NCBI GenBank assembly: GCA_019359695.1 | Contig: JAHHGV010000016.1 | Coordinates: 1-64,000, forward strand | Direction: 5' to 3' | Origin: Brasilonema angustatum HA4187-MV1 | Lineage (GTDB): Bacteria > Cyanobacteriota > Cyanobacteriia > Cyanobacteriales > Nostocaceae | Length of the DNA: 64,000 nt | Part shown: one piece after another, positions 10,852 to 21,180 of the stretch | Numbering within the stretch: the stretch's first letter is position 1 | Layout: every line of letters begins with the position of its first letter | Translations under genes and position numbers: made by a program | The notes under the pieces: generated by a model | Database searches by the model: none | The model's input: only the letters and a program-made list of their open reading frames with translations | Told to the model about the DNA's origin: nothing

Positions 10852-12057
10852 TTAGTCCCTTTCCGTACGAACCCACACGCTTTGAGGCTTGACTAAAAAC
10901 TTGAAATAAACTGGAATTTTCCAGAGAATATAAAAAGGAACAGTTAAAAGTTCGCGCAGAGGAAGGTCTTGTCGAGCGAACTTAGTCCAAGCTGTCAAGA
11001 TTGCAACTAGGAAACAAAGTCCAGCTGTGGCAACAATAACTGCTGGCATGAATGATGTTCCTAAAACCCCAAAAACCAAAGAAAGTGCCATGAGCACTAA
11101 CCAAATAACAACAAGCAGGGATAAAGGCGGTACACATAAATCCAAAATACTCACCAACAAGTCGAACCTTTTTTGAAACACTGCTTGTTTAAGCAAGATG
11201 GGGACATAGGTTTGTATGATTTGTAAATGACCATGATCCCAACGAGTTCTCTGACTTTTAGCAGCCTGCGACTGCTGTGGTAAATATCCAGTGACTTTTG
11301 CTTCTGGGCAAAACACTGGTCTGTGTCCAGCTAAAGTCAAGTCCAAGCCTAGTTTTAAATCTTCAAGAAGGTGAGAGTTGGCTAAATTAACTGAACGAAT
11401 CACTGTCCAAGGGAAAGCCATACCTGTGCCAAGCAACGGGCAGGACTGTCCCAAGCGTGCTAATCCACGGGGACGAACTAAATTCCTGACGATGTTAGAA
11501 AATTGTGAAACAAAGTCTTTTGATGACTGTGAGTTTTTCGGTCTACTCATCAAGTAGGTGGCTTGGACAGGTGCCCTCAAGGCGATCGCACGCTGACTCA
11601 ACAGTGAAATTGCATCTGGTTCGACTGTACAGTCAGCATCAACAATCACAACCACATCAGGAGGAGCCGACTCCATAAACTGTAAGCCGTAATCTAAGGC
11701 GTATCCCTTGCCTTTTCGCTCAAGATCGTAACGCTCAATAACTGTAGCACCTTTGGCACGAGCAATCTCTGCTGTGGTGTCACTACAATTGTCAGCAACA
11801 ACAACCAAACTATCTTGTCTGTTTAACGCTGGGAGCAGTTTTTCGATTGTTGAGCCGATAACAATTTCTTCATTGTGGGCAGGAACCAAGACAGTAACTT
11901 TCAGATCTTGGTCATTGTCTTTATTAATATAAAAAGTGATTGGCAATAGAGCCGCAGTACATTCAATCAGAAAAAATAGGCAGACAATAAACAGACCACT
12001 AGCGCTTACTAACAGAACAACATCAGTAAACGAAGCCATGAATTGGCTCATTGACAT
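10852..12057 (-). CDS. Glycosyltransferase family 2, membrane-associated processive type
   Basis: VTVLVPAHNEEIVIGSTIEKLLP, VIVDADCTVEPDA, QSQRTRWDHGHLQ (Q/RxxRW-like) and TM segments. Confidence 0.9.
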   Translation of the reverse strand: MSMSQFMASFTDVVLLVSASGLFIVCLFFLIECTAALLPITFYINKDNDQDLKVTVLVPAHNEEIVIGSTIEKLLPALNRQDSLVVVADNCSDTTAEIARAKGATVIERYDLERKGKGYALDYGLQFMESAPPDVVVIVDADCTVEPDAISLLSQRAIALRAPVQATYLMSRPKNSQSSKDFVSQFSNIVRNLVRPRGLARLGQSCPLLGTGMAFPWTVIRSVNLANSHLLEDLKLGLDLTLAGHRPVFCPEAKVTGYLPQQSQAAKSQRTRWDHGHLQIIQTYVPILLKQAVFQKRFDLLVSILDLCVPPLSLLVVIWLVLMALSLVFGVLGTSFMPAVIVATAGLCFLVAILTAWTKFARQDLPLRELLTVPFYILWKIPVYFKFLVKPQSVWVRTERD

Positions 12058-12069
12058 GGCATTGTTACC

Positions 12070-12651
12070 TCAAAGATGTGAATTGCCAACTTTTGAAGAA
12101 TGGATGATTCTTGCAGGTATCCCAACTGCTGTTGCTCCTGCTGGAACATCGCTCAGAACCACAGCGTTAGCACCGATACTTGCGTTATCTCCAATACTGA
12201 CGTTACCAAAGATTTTCGCACCAGCACCGACATTGACACGTTTACCCAATTTCGGTGCATCAAGCGGGCGATCTAGGTAACGATTGCCTAAAGTAACCCC
12301 TTGGCGAATAATAGACTCATCGCCAATCGAGCAGTCTCCGTGAATGACTATTGCTCCTTGATGTTCAACAATCACGCGACGACCAAGTTCCACAGAGTAG
12401 GGTAGTTCTATTCCGTAATGATTCCGAACCTTGCGAAATAGCATTCGATAGAGAATGCTCAAAGGCGCTCGCAAAAGTAGTGGTTTAATCTTCATCCGCC
12501 AAACTCCAAAACGGTGAACAGCCACTGCTCGAAATCCGGGCTTAGTCCAATCACGTCCGTGGGCAATCCAGTCTTCCTTAATCAGTTCCCAAAGACCTAA
12601 AGTAGATTCTGCTTGGTCTGTATTGACCATGAAGTTTATTTGTACACCCAT
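12070..12651 (-). CDS. Serine O-acetyltransferase-like hexapeptide-repeat acetyltransferase
   Basis: Hexapeptide repeats GDCSIGDESIIRQGVTLGNRYLDRPLDAPKLGKRVNVGAGAKIFGNVSIGDNASIGANAVV; overlaps wzc-like gene by 16 bp. Confidence 0.85.
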   Translation of the reverse strand: MGVQINFMVNTDQAESTLGLWELIKEDWIAHGRDWTKPGFRAVAVHRFGVWRMKIKPLLLRAPLSILYRMLFRKVRNHYGIELPYSVELGRRVIVEHQGAIVIHGDCSIGDESIIRQGVTLGNRYLDRPLDAPKLGKRVNVGAGAKIFGNVSIGDNASIGANAVVLSDVPAGATAVGIPARIIHSSKVGNSHL

Positions 12652-14855
12652 TGTTCATTCCCCGTTCCAGTTTCTACAACATCCTTCCCTCCTCGAACGT
12701 TAGAATAGTAGTAGTTGCCAGGTTCGTGCTTCACGTTTACAGCATTGGCAATCATTCCCAAAATTCTGGCTTCAGAACGTCCCAGCAAAGATTTTGCTGC
12801 TGTGGCGCTTGCTGAATCCACAACACCTGGTCGAGCAACCAGCAAAACTCCATCGGCCATTTTTCCTAAAACTGCTGCATCAGCAGTGCCAACCAAAGGA
12901 GGAGTATCAAATACGATGACATCGTAGCGATCGCAGAACGTTTCAATCAAAGTTGCCATACGCTCAGAGTCAATCAACCCAAGGGGATTAGGAGGTTGCA
13001 CTCCAGCTGTAAGGATTGATAACTCTTTTGTGACTGTTTGCACAGTTTGCGGAAGTTGATCTTGACCAACAATAACGTTGCTTAAACCAACTGAGTTTAT
13101 GATCCCCCAGAGGTGATGTTGCGATGGCTTACGCATGTCTGCATCCACTAGGAGAACTCGCCGTCCCGCCTGAGCCAGTACTGCAGCTAAATTGGCAGAA
13201 ACTTCTGATTTTCCTTCCCCAGGTACAGAACTTGTTACTACAATTGTGCGAACTTTTCTATGGCTAATGAACTTGAGATTTGCCTGTAGCATTTGATAAG
13301 CTTCATGAACCACTGAGCGAGGAGAGGTTGCCACAATAATTCGAGCAGAAGCTTTTTCTGACATCAAGTTAACAGGAGCGGATGTCTTATTCGATTCAAA
13401 CTTAGGAATTAATCCCAGCAAAGTATAACCAAAAAATGTCTCTGCCTCCTTAACCGTTTTCAAGGTTCTATCTATCAAGTCTACAAAGAATGCAACTGCT
13501 ACACCCAGTAATAACCCGACAAATACACTGCCTCCTGCTAAAAGGAATGTTATTTTAGAGACAGATGGTTTTTTGGGAACCTGAGCCGGTTGAATTTCTT
13601 TAGCATTGCCAACAGTTTGCTTTTCTGCTACTTCGATTTCCTGTAGTCTGCTGACAAGATTTTCGTAGTTCTTTTGGGCGATAGACAACCTTCGCTCTAA
13701 ATCTCCTTGCTTTTTCTCTAAATTTGGTAGGGCAGAAAGTCTCTGCTTATAAGTTCCTCGAATATTAGACAATGCTTTTATTTTGCTTTCCAGACCCTGG
13801 CGTTGCGCTTGTATGAGTGCATATTGACTCGTCAGATTTTCCTTTATTTGCCCTATCTGCAACTTACCAGGAACAACTTTTTGTTGATTTCCTAAAACTT
13901 GCTTAACTCCAGATGGTCCTAAAACCTGTTCAACTCGCTGTTGTAATAAAGCATTTAAAGTTATTTCTTTATTTTTTAGCTCAGTGATCGCTGGATGATC
14001 ACTGGTGTAGCGTGCTTCGTCATTTGCTAGCTTAGTTTGTACCTTTTGTAACTCACTTAAAACTTCTTGTACACCAGGTATCTGACTTATCGAAGTAATT
14101 TCTACAGCCTGAGAGCCTGCCAAATTCAGCTGAGTGCGGATTTTCTGTTCCTGAGCACTCGTATCTGCAAGCGCCGCTCGAGATTGGTTGATTTGCTCAT
14201 CTATACTAGCCTCATTCTGAACAGCGGCGCTTGCCTCTTCTGAAAGCTCGATAATCTTATACCGAGTTTTAAACTCACGTAATGCCTCTGCTGCCTGGTT
14301 TAATTCTACTCGAGTCTGTGGCAGTTGCTTTTTGATAAATTCACCTGCAGCAACGACTTGAGTTCGATTAAACTGAATGTTCTTTGCTACGTATGATTTC
14401 ATCACCTGATTGACCACTGATGCTGTCAATTCAGGATTTCCTGAGGTGTAGGAAACCTTCAGTATATCTGTACCTACAATTGGTTCAACCTTGACTTGAA
14501 GCGACTCCGGACCCAGGGCGTTTCCTTTTTTATCTTTTAAACCTAAAGTATCAATAACCTCTTTTAAAATTGGCTCTGATTTCAAAATTACAGCTTGTGT
14601 TTCTAGAGGATTACCCTCCCGCATTAGGGATTCAAGATCTCCTATCTTTTCTCCCACCTTTGTCAGCGACGAGGTTCGGTCTGATTTAAAAAGAAGCATC
14701 CCACTAGCCTGATATTCAGGTTTTTGTAGGAATATAAGAAATGATGAGAATCCTATCGAAGCTAAAAGGACTCCTACCACAATTGGCCAACGGCGTTTCA
14801 GAACCAGCCAGTATTTTTGAATCTCTACTTCTTCTTGATAGCCTCTAGTCTCCAT
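12636..14855 (-). CDS. Polysaccharide co-polymerase / tyrosine autokinase (Wzc-like, BY-kinase)
   Basis: N-term Wzz domain, long coiled coil, Walker A VTSSVPGEGKSEVSANLA, Walker A' VLLVDADMRKP, C-terminal Tyr cluster NYYYSN. Confidence 0.93.
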   Translation of the reverse strand: METRGYQEEVEIQKYWLVLKRRWPIVVGVLLASIGFSSFLIFLQKPEYQASGMLLFKSDRTSSLTKVGEKIGDLESLMREGNPLETQAVILKSEPILKEVIDTLGLKDKKGNALGPESLQVKVEPIVGTDILKVSYTSGNPELTASVVNQVMKSYVAKNIQFNRTQVVAAGEFIKKQLPQTRVELNQAAEALREFKTRYKIIELSEEASAAVQNEASIDEQINQSRAALADTSAQEQKIRTQLNLAGSQAVEITSISQIPGVQEVLSELQKVQTKLANDEARYTSDHPAITELKNKEITLNALLQQRVEQVLGPSGVKQVLGNQQKVVPGKLQIGQIKENLTSQYALIQAQRQGLESKIKALSNIRGTYKQRLSALPNLEKKQGDLERRLSIAQKNYENLVSRLQEIEVAEKQTVGNAKEIQPAQVPKKPSVSKITFLLAGGSVFVGLLLGVAVAFFVDLIDRTLKTVKEAETFFGYTLLGLIPKFESNKTSAPVNLMSEKASARIIVATSPRSVVHEAYQMLQANLKFISHRKVRTIVVTSSVPGEGKSEVSANLAAVLAQAGRRVLLVDADMRKPSQHHLWGIINSVGLSNVIVGQDQLPQTVQTVTKELSILTAGVQPPNPLGLIDSERMATLIETFCDRYDVIVFDTPPLVGTADAAVLGKMADGVLLVARPGVVDSASATAAKSLLGRSEARILGMIANAVNVKHEPGNYYYSNVRGGKDVVETGTGNEQWVYK

Positions 14856-15406
14856 AGAAGTTCCCTAATCACAGTTCAGTACGAAGTTGGAGCTAATAAT
14901 GAAATTTGATTATATAAACACATTAGCTTCATAGTATAGGCTATCTTTGCAGCTGATCAAATATTATTTTTATGGCTTTCTCATACAAACACAAAATTTA
15001 TCGTTTGTGTACTTCAATATTAGCCATCGTTCCATAAATTATTTGATGATTGCTATCTATTTTGACATGCTATTGTTAAGCTGGCATTATAATCACCCAA
15101 ACTATAACTTTATTTTTCAGTGTTTTCAAGCATTTTTAGAGTTCTTTTTTTAAAGATACTGTAAAGTTTGCTGTTTAACTCATCAAGTGGGAAAAGTCAG
15201 AAAGGTATGTTTTGTGAGGCAATACTTTCACAAGCAACATTCAAATTAATTACTATAAATCTTTAAGTATTAACCACGATTGCGAATAGTATATTCTAGA
15301 CAATTACTCAAACATTCAAATTTTGCGTAGAACCCTGATATCTATAGGTGTCAACACTCTTTAGGCATATCCTGCTAAATGTACCAACATTCCATGAGAT
15401 TTGATC

Positions 15407-15446
15407 AGACTAAAAACCGCCACCAAGCTGATACTTTGGTGGCGGT
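15407..15446 (-). terminator. Rho-independent terminator of the sugar transferase gene
   Basis: ACCGCCACCAA-gctgatact-TTGGTGGCGGT (11-bp perfect stem), then TTTTT on the minus strand, 16 bp after the stop. Confidence 0.8.
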
Positions 15447-15461
15447 AGTTTCAGAATATAC

Positions 15462-16892
15462 TTAGTAAGCACCTGCCTTACTAAAAACAACCTTGACAGT
15501 TTTCAGCAAAATTTGCAAATCCAACAATACAGACCAATTCTCTATGTAAGAGAGATCTAATTTTACCCCATCTTCAAAATTATCGATATCGGAGCGACCA
15601 GATACCTGCCATAATCCTGTAATACCAGGTAAAACTTCTTGTCGGATAAAATGCTTTGTTTTGAATTTTTCTACATCTCTCATAGGCAGAGGACGCGGAC
15701 CAACTAGACTCATCTCTCCAAGGAAAACATTAAACAGCTGGGGCAGTTCGTCTAAACTGTAACGGCGTAGAAATTTGCCTATCCGTGTGATCCGAGGATC
15801 GTCTTTCATTTTAAAAAGAACCCCATCCTTGATTTCATTCTTTGCTTCTAGCTTTGCTTGCAACTTTTCTGCATTGGCAACCATTGTGCGGAATTTCCAA
15901 ATCTTGAAACTCTTACTATGCAAACCAACTCGATTTTGCTGAAAGAACACCGGTCCTGAAGAATCTAACTTAATCAGTGTAGCTATCACCACATAGACAG
16001 GAGATAGCAAAAGTAAAAGTATCGTTGAACAACAAAGATCAAAACTCCGCTTTACCCAAAAATCACTACCTGCAATGATAGGTGCAGGAATCGTCATGCA
16101 AGGAACTTCACCAATCATCCAAAATATGGATTTGGGGTGACGAACTTGACCCTCTGTTGGCAGTATTCGTAGGGTAATGCCGGCTGTTTGGAAACGCCAG
16201 CAAACATAGAGACGATTTTTAATGGCGTTCCAAGAAACAAAAGCCTCTTCTATGCCTTGTGTGCGTAGATATTCAAAGGTTGTTTCTCGGTTCATCAGAT
16301 GCAAACAGCTCGAATCAGCAATTCTGTGTATGGTGTAGCAATTCTCTTTCTCTATTAGCCGAATATGGCTGTCTTTGTCTTCCGGGTCTGTAATCAGAAA
16401 AACGGTATGGCGAATTGCTCCTCTACTACGAAGTAATTTAGTAGCTACATCACAGATAAAGCGACCAGTACAGACGAAAACAACTGACAACAACCAAAAA
16501 AGTAGAAAAGTTGAGCGCGAGATGTAACTCTCTGGTTCGTAGAGAAAGGCAATCATCAACAGTAAAAGATCTGACAGTGTGACTGCTTTGATCAAACCAA
16601 GATAGTTACGACGATTCATACCTGATTTGTATAGTCCTCTAGTGGCAATCACCCCTATTTCAACTGCCAAAATCAGTAGTAGAAAAGAGACTTTTTGTGT
16701 CCAAGGCGAATCTAATGGAGTGCCATAAATGACTGCTAACTTCCATGCTAAAGTCAAAGAAATGACATCTAGAATACTAAGTGTTCCAACACGTAGAAAC
16801 TTACTGGTTAATCCTTTCTGTATCCTGGTGCCATTTGCCGACCTTAAATCTGGCTTTAACTCTGTAACTGATAAAGATTTATATGCTGCCAC
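15462..16892 (-). CDS. Undecaprenyl-phosphate sugar phosphotransferase (exopolysaccharide initiating sugar transferase)
   Basis: KRSFDLCCSTILLLLLSPVYVVIATLIKLDSSGPVFFQQNRVGLHSKSFKIWKFRTM and SLDELPQLFNVFLGEMSLVGPRPLP. Confidence 0.95.
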   Translation of the reverse strand: MAAYKSLSVTELKPDLRSANGTRIQKGLTSKFLRVGTLSILDVISLTLAWKLAVIYGTPLDSPWTQKVSFLLLILAVEIGVIATRGLYKSGMNRRNYLGLIKAVTLSDLLLLMIAFLYEPESYISRSTFLLFWLLSVVFVCTGRFICDVATKLLRSRGAIRHTVFLITDPEDKDSHIRLIEKENCYTIHRIADSSCLHLMNRETTFEYLRTQGIEEAFVSWNAIKNRLYVCWRFQTAGITLRILPTEGQVRHPKSIFWMIGEVPCMTIPAPIIAGSDFWVKRSFDLCCSTILLLLLSPVYVVIATLIKLDSSGPVFFQQNRVGLHSKSFKIWKFRTMVANAEKLQAKLEAKNEIKDGVLFKMKDDPRITRIGKFLRRYSLDELPQLFNVFLGEMSLVGPRPLPMRDVEKFKTKHFIRQEVLPGITGLWQVSGRSDIDNFEDGVKLDLSYIENWSVLLDLQILLKTVKVVFSKAGAY

Positions 16893-17072
16893 GATAGTTA
16901 CGACCCCTGTAGTTGCACTTTACAAAATAGATTTCCTGGCTAGGTGGAACCTTTTCAACTGTTAGATTGAGCACAGTAATTTTTGAGCTTATCAAGTAAC
17001 CAGAATTCGGAGTACTATCAATTCTTGATACTTGAGAATCTTAAAAAAGTGTTATATGTACAAAGCATCAGT

Positions 17073-17861
17073 TTAATACTGCGATGAGGTTCGAGAGCGC
17101 TTTCTGAAGATTTTCATCAACTGTTGCTGTAGGACTCGATAAAAAAACAACGGATTGCCAAGTACATAACGTTTCCACAAACGTTTTGGTTGTGTAACTA
17201 ATCTTGTTAACCACTCTAGACCACTACTAGTCATCCAAAGCGGACCTCTGGAGACAGTACCAGTATAAAAATCAAGACATGCCCCAAGAGGTAGAAAAAC
17301 TTTTGTCTCTATTTTCTCTGAATTACTCAAAATCCAACGCTCTTGTAACGGCATTCCAAAGCCAATATACAAGATATCTGGCTTGAATTGATTGATTTGT
17401 TGGATAACAAATTCATTTTCCTCACCAGACTTGTCAAAATAACCGTGATGTCCGTTCACTCTTAAATTCGGTGCAATCACTTTAAGCTTAGCGATCGCTT
17501 GATCTACGGTTCCTGGCTCACCAGCAAGTAGGAACAAGGAAACATTTTCGCGCTCGCAAGCTCTGGCAAAATCTTCTATATAATCTGGACAGGTCATGCG
17601 ATGAGATGAATCAACACAGCCACCACAGAGTTTTGCTCCTAAGAGAACACCAAATCCATCGCAGAAAACTAAATCGGATCTGTTGAGAAACTCTTTATAC
17701 CAGGGCAATTCATAGGCAAAATTCATTGCCCTGGTATTAACATGACCTATGATTGTTTTCTTTTTAAGTTTTGCTGCTTGGACAGCATACTCGATGAGTT
17801 CATTAACTTTAATTTTATGAAACCTAGTTCCGAGTACGGAAATCTCATCAAATTTTTGCAT
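17073..17861 (-). CDS. WecG/TagA/CpsF family glycosyltransferase
   Basis: IIGHVNTRAMNFAYELPWYKEFLNRSDLVFCDGFGVLLGAKL and ILYIGFGMPLQERWI. Confidence 0.93.
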   Translation of the reverse strand: MQKFDEISVLGTRFHKIKVNELIEYAVQAAKLKKKTIIGHVNTRAMNFAYELPWYKEFLNRSDLVFCDGFGVLLGAKLCGGCVDSSHRMTCPDYIEDFARACERENVSLFLLAGEPGTVDQAIAKLKVIAPNLRVNGHHGYFDKSGEENEFVIQQINQFKPDILYIGFGMPLQERWILSNSEKIETKVFLPLGACLDFYTGTVSRGPLWMTSSGLEWLTRLVTQPKRLWKRYVLGNPLFFYRVLQQQLMKIFRKRSRTSSQY

Positions 17862-17906
17862 TTTAGATAGTTCCTTTTATATTGTTAAAGTAATGTTCAC
17901 CCACAC

Positions 17907-18251
17907 TTATAGCTCGAATCCGTAAGTGCGCGTAAATTCAGATTGACATTCAAAGATCTCAAATGCCTGATCAAGTTGGGTCAGTTCAAAAATGAGTTTG
18001 ATTGTGGGCGAAACACAGCAAAGACTCAAGCGCCGACCTAAGCTTTGAGCCTTCTTCAGAGCAGCCATCAAAGCCATCAATCCAGCACTGTCTAAAGATT
18101 TTACTTGCCCTAAATCTACTAACAAGGCGGAACAATGACCTTGTTCGATTACTGTTGTTAGCAGCTGCTCAAAATCCAATGCTTTTGTGGCATTTAGACA
18201 ACCTAGAGGTCGAATCACTACAACTTGTGGATTAGCAAGCATCTGTTCCAT
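17907..18251 (-). CDS. STAS domain protein (anti-sigma factor antagonist-like)
   Basis: LLVDLGQVKSLDSAGLMALMAALKKAQSLGRRLSLC STAS core with the DS motif. Confidence 0.9.
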   Translation of the reverse strand: MEQMLANPQVVVIRPLGCLNATKALDFEQLLTTVIEQGHCSALLVDLGQVKSLDSAGLMALMAALKKAQSLGRRLSLCCVSPTIKLIFELTQLDQAFEIFECQSEFTRTYGFEL

Positions 18252-18289
18252 AATTTGAGTTGAATAGGCAATAGGTTTGCAACACTTCA

Positions 18290-18415
18290 GCCTTACTCGG
18301 AAGACCTCCGCAGATCGCTGGGATACCTGAATGGGGTGGCGCAGGCATAGATCGGCAGTCGCCGTGAGAGCGGGAGATCCTGCTGCATAGCGCTGGTCTC
18401 ACCATGCAACGCTTT
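18290..18415. repeat. Palindromic repeat fragment sharing modules with 7461-8030
   Basis: 23-bp identity GCAGTCGCCGTGAGAGCGGGAGA at 18355-18377 and 7643-7665; GTGAGA...TCTCAC ends. Confidence 0.6.
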
Positions 18416-18475
18416 CAGAAAAATTCCACAAGTCATCTTCAACCACATTTTTCCATCCACCATAAAAGTTGTTGG

Positions 18476-19657
18476 TCAACGTTTCGGGGCTTTATCAAAC
18501 GCTCTTGCGATCGCATTCAATGCCAATTTGGATTTGAAGTTTAAGTCGAGTGGCAAAGGACGTACTGGTGCACGATCTGAACGGGAACCAAACATTGAAA
18601 GCCAAGAGTATCTATCGCTCAATCCCCAAGTTAAGACGGCAATCACTGCTCGCTCATCTAGCACTACCGAAAGATAGTCTTCGTATTTAGCAGCGACAAT
18701 GCGATCGCGCACAACGGTATCCGAAGGTAATTTCTGGTCTGTTACGTCTAGTTCGCTAATGATAATCTTCAGACCAAGACTCGCCACGTTAGACAGAAAA
18801 TGTCGTAGTTCTTTGGGATTCAAGGAAGCCTGACCTAACAAGTGAGATTGAATACCCAGAGCATGAATCGGTGTTCCTCTAGATTTCAGACGTTCTAGAA
18901 GTTTCAGAACAGCAGTTCTTTTGGCTTCATATTCAGAACCATTATGCTCCAGTCCATTCTCGTTGTAGACCAACATGGCTTTGGGATCAGCTCGCGCCGC
19001 AACTCGATAGGCAAGCTCTATGTAATCTGGACCTAGAAACTTGAGCCACGGAGTTTGTCGTAAGCCTGATTTTAGTCCATCATCTGGTTTAATAGCCTCA
19101 TTCACCACATCCCAAGAGTGTATTTTACCAGCGTAGTGTTTTGTTACAGTTGTAATATGTTCCACCAAAAATTTTTCTGCATTTTGGCGGTTAACGACTT
19201 CTTTGAACCAGTCAGGTAGTTGCTCATGCCAGACTAAAGCATGTCCTCGAAAAAGCATATTATGAGCGCGGGCAAATCCAGCTATCCAATCTGCTTTACT
19301 AAAGTCAAACACGTCTGGACGAGGTCGCACAAATTGCCACTTGAGCTCGTTCTCTGGTGTCAGGACGCCACACTCCCGAACAATGCTAGCCTGTAAATTT
19401 TTGTCTGAGGCAAGAACATCTCGCCCACAGGCTACCCCATAAATTAATCCTTTGGCTACAGCACGCTTGTTTAAGGAAGCAAGTCCCGCTACTTTAAAAT
19501 TTCTTTTTGGGTTGTCTAATGCATCACTCAAGTACATTGGATTACTATTTTTTACCGCAGCCAGACCAGTAGCCCCTGCTAAACTTGATAAACCAATGTA
19601 CAAAAAACGACGCCTACTTTGTGACGAGTTTTTGAACATATAGATAAATGCAACCAA
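18476..19657 (-). CDS. Endo-1,4-beta-xylanase, glycoside hydrolase family 10, with twin-arginine signal
   Basis: HALVWHEQLPDWF, WDVVNEAIKPDDG (acid/base Glu), IIISELDVTDQ (nucleophile Glu); N-term SRRRFLYIGLSSLAG Tat motif. Confidence 0.93.
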   Translation of the reverse strand: MVAFIYMFKNSSQSRRRFLYIGLSSLAGATGLAAVKNSNPMYLSDALDNPKRNFKVAGLASLNKRAVAKGLIYGVACGRDVLASDKNLQASIVRECGVLTPENELKWQFVRPRPDVFDFSKADWIAGFARAHNMLFRGHALVWHEQLPDWFKEVVNRQNAEKFLVEHITTVTKHYAGKIHSWDVVNEAIKPDDGLKSGLRQTPWLKFLGPDYIELAYRVAARADPKAMLVYNENGLEHNGSEYEAKRTAVLKLLERLKSRGTPIHALGIQSHLLGQASLNPKELRHFLSNVASLGLKIIISELDVTDQKLPSDTVVRDRIVAAKYEDYLSVVLDERAVIAVLTWGLSDRYSWLSMFGSRSDRAPVRPLPLDLNFKSKLALNAIARAFDKAPKR

Positions 19658-20086
19658 AACCAGAAATATCTCAATGTTGAACTCAAATTGCTAGTTAGTA
19701 ACTAACAGACAACTATGTCCTATGTCACCATAACCTCTTCCAAAATCCGTTTCAAGGAGGATATGGTTAATAGGATATATCAGTCTTAGTAGACAATAAC
19801 CTAGCAGATCTTGCGCTCTGAATGTCTGAATATTTTGCAATTTAATTCGCAATTTATTTTTTTAACTTTTCAGATGGCTTAACTGTCACTTTCAAAGTTG
19901 TTGTTCTACAAGAGCTAAAACTTATTTTTTGGACTATCTTCTTAGGAGATAATCATATCACTGGATAATGGTTTTGACGATATACTCCTAAAAAAAAATA
20001 TAAAATTTTGTTGTGTTTATGCTTATCCTACAACATCTATCAGCATCTGTCCCTTTTTTGCAAAGTACTAATCTTAGTTATTCATC

Positions 20087-20100
20087 ATACAGTACTGTAT
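20087..20100. promoter_or_regulatory. 14-bp perfect palindrome ATACAGTACTGTAT, possible regulatory site
   Basis: Perfect dyad in a 1.5-kb AT-rich divergent intergenic region; half-match TACAGTACTG recurs ~80 bp downstream. Confidence 0.25.
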
Positions 20101-21180
20101 ATTTATTACGCAATCAACTGGCTTGATTTTGAAGTTGAATAATATGATTTTTTTTTAGATTATTGCTATTTTACAGTACTGCTTTCAAAATCAAGATAGT
20201 GGGAAAAGTAAGATAAGTAGGTAACGTTTTGACTCAATCAAACTGTAAATTATTTTTTGACAAAAATAATCTTCTCTGATTTTTCGCTAAAGAATTTCGA
20301 GTCAGCAGTCATTAATACCAATAACCATCAAGGTACAAATGTTTTATATTATACTCATTTGTATTTTAGATAAGTAAAGATTCAGACCTAAGCACATGCG
20401 TAACTTTGTAGCAATGCACGATGAGTTGAAGCACAAGTCATACAAAGTTCCTAGTTTGATCTGATCGGCCTCCCTTTTATTTGTGAATGGGATTATATGA
20501 TCTCTACTTTTTTAAGTTCAACGTCATTGAAACTTAGTATTATCGGCATGAAGAAGGGGTTTTTCCATCGTCGTTGATAAATAGTCCCAAGGGGTTTGAA
20601 AAGTATGTATAACTTTAACTAACAAGCTGACAAAAGTGCATATAAGCCAATAACAGCGTGGAGTATGGCTTTTTACTGATATTCATCTGTCAACTATATA
20701 TACATCTTTTAGTCAGTTGATTCGCTAGTCTCTATTTATAGTTATAATACTGTTATCATACTTAAAATACTTCTAATTGTATTTCTCCTCATATTTATCT
20801 GCTAAATTTCCTGGTGTCAATTGTTTGGAGAATCGAAAAGATTCTATGGGCAAGTAATAATTAACTTGTAGAGAGTATCTGTAAGCACATATTTCCAGGA
20901 ACAGAAATACAGCTGTAGCTTTTTGGGGTTACCTATTTTTACAACAATACTTGAGAAACTTATCAACGCCAATAAACAGATACGCTTCAATAAGTATAAA
21001 CTTGACAAACAGAATACACAGAAGATACAACAGAAAATGTGAACTAAAATTTGATTCAAGTTTGACACCAATAATAATTTATTTTTCTTTGTTTATTATA
21101 ATAATTGAATTAAGTCAAGCGTGCGCTTTAGTATAAATGACTGCTGAGATGTTCAGTCTACTACACCTTCATATTCTCAA

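Noticed and set aside
15186-20208. Shared 12-mer AGTGGGAAAAGT at 15186 and 20197 as a regulatory motif
   Set aside because: Only two copies, AT-rich context; could easily be chance.
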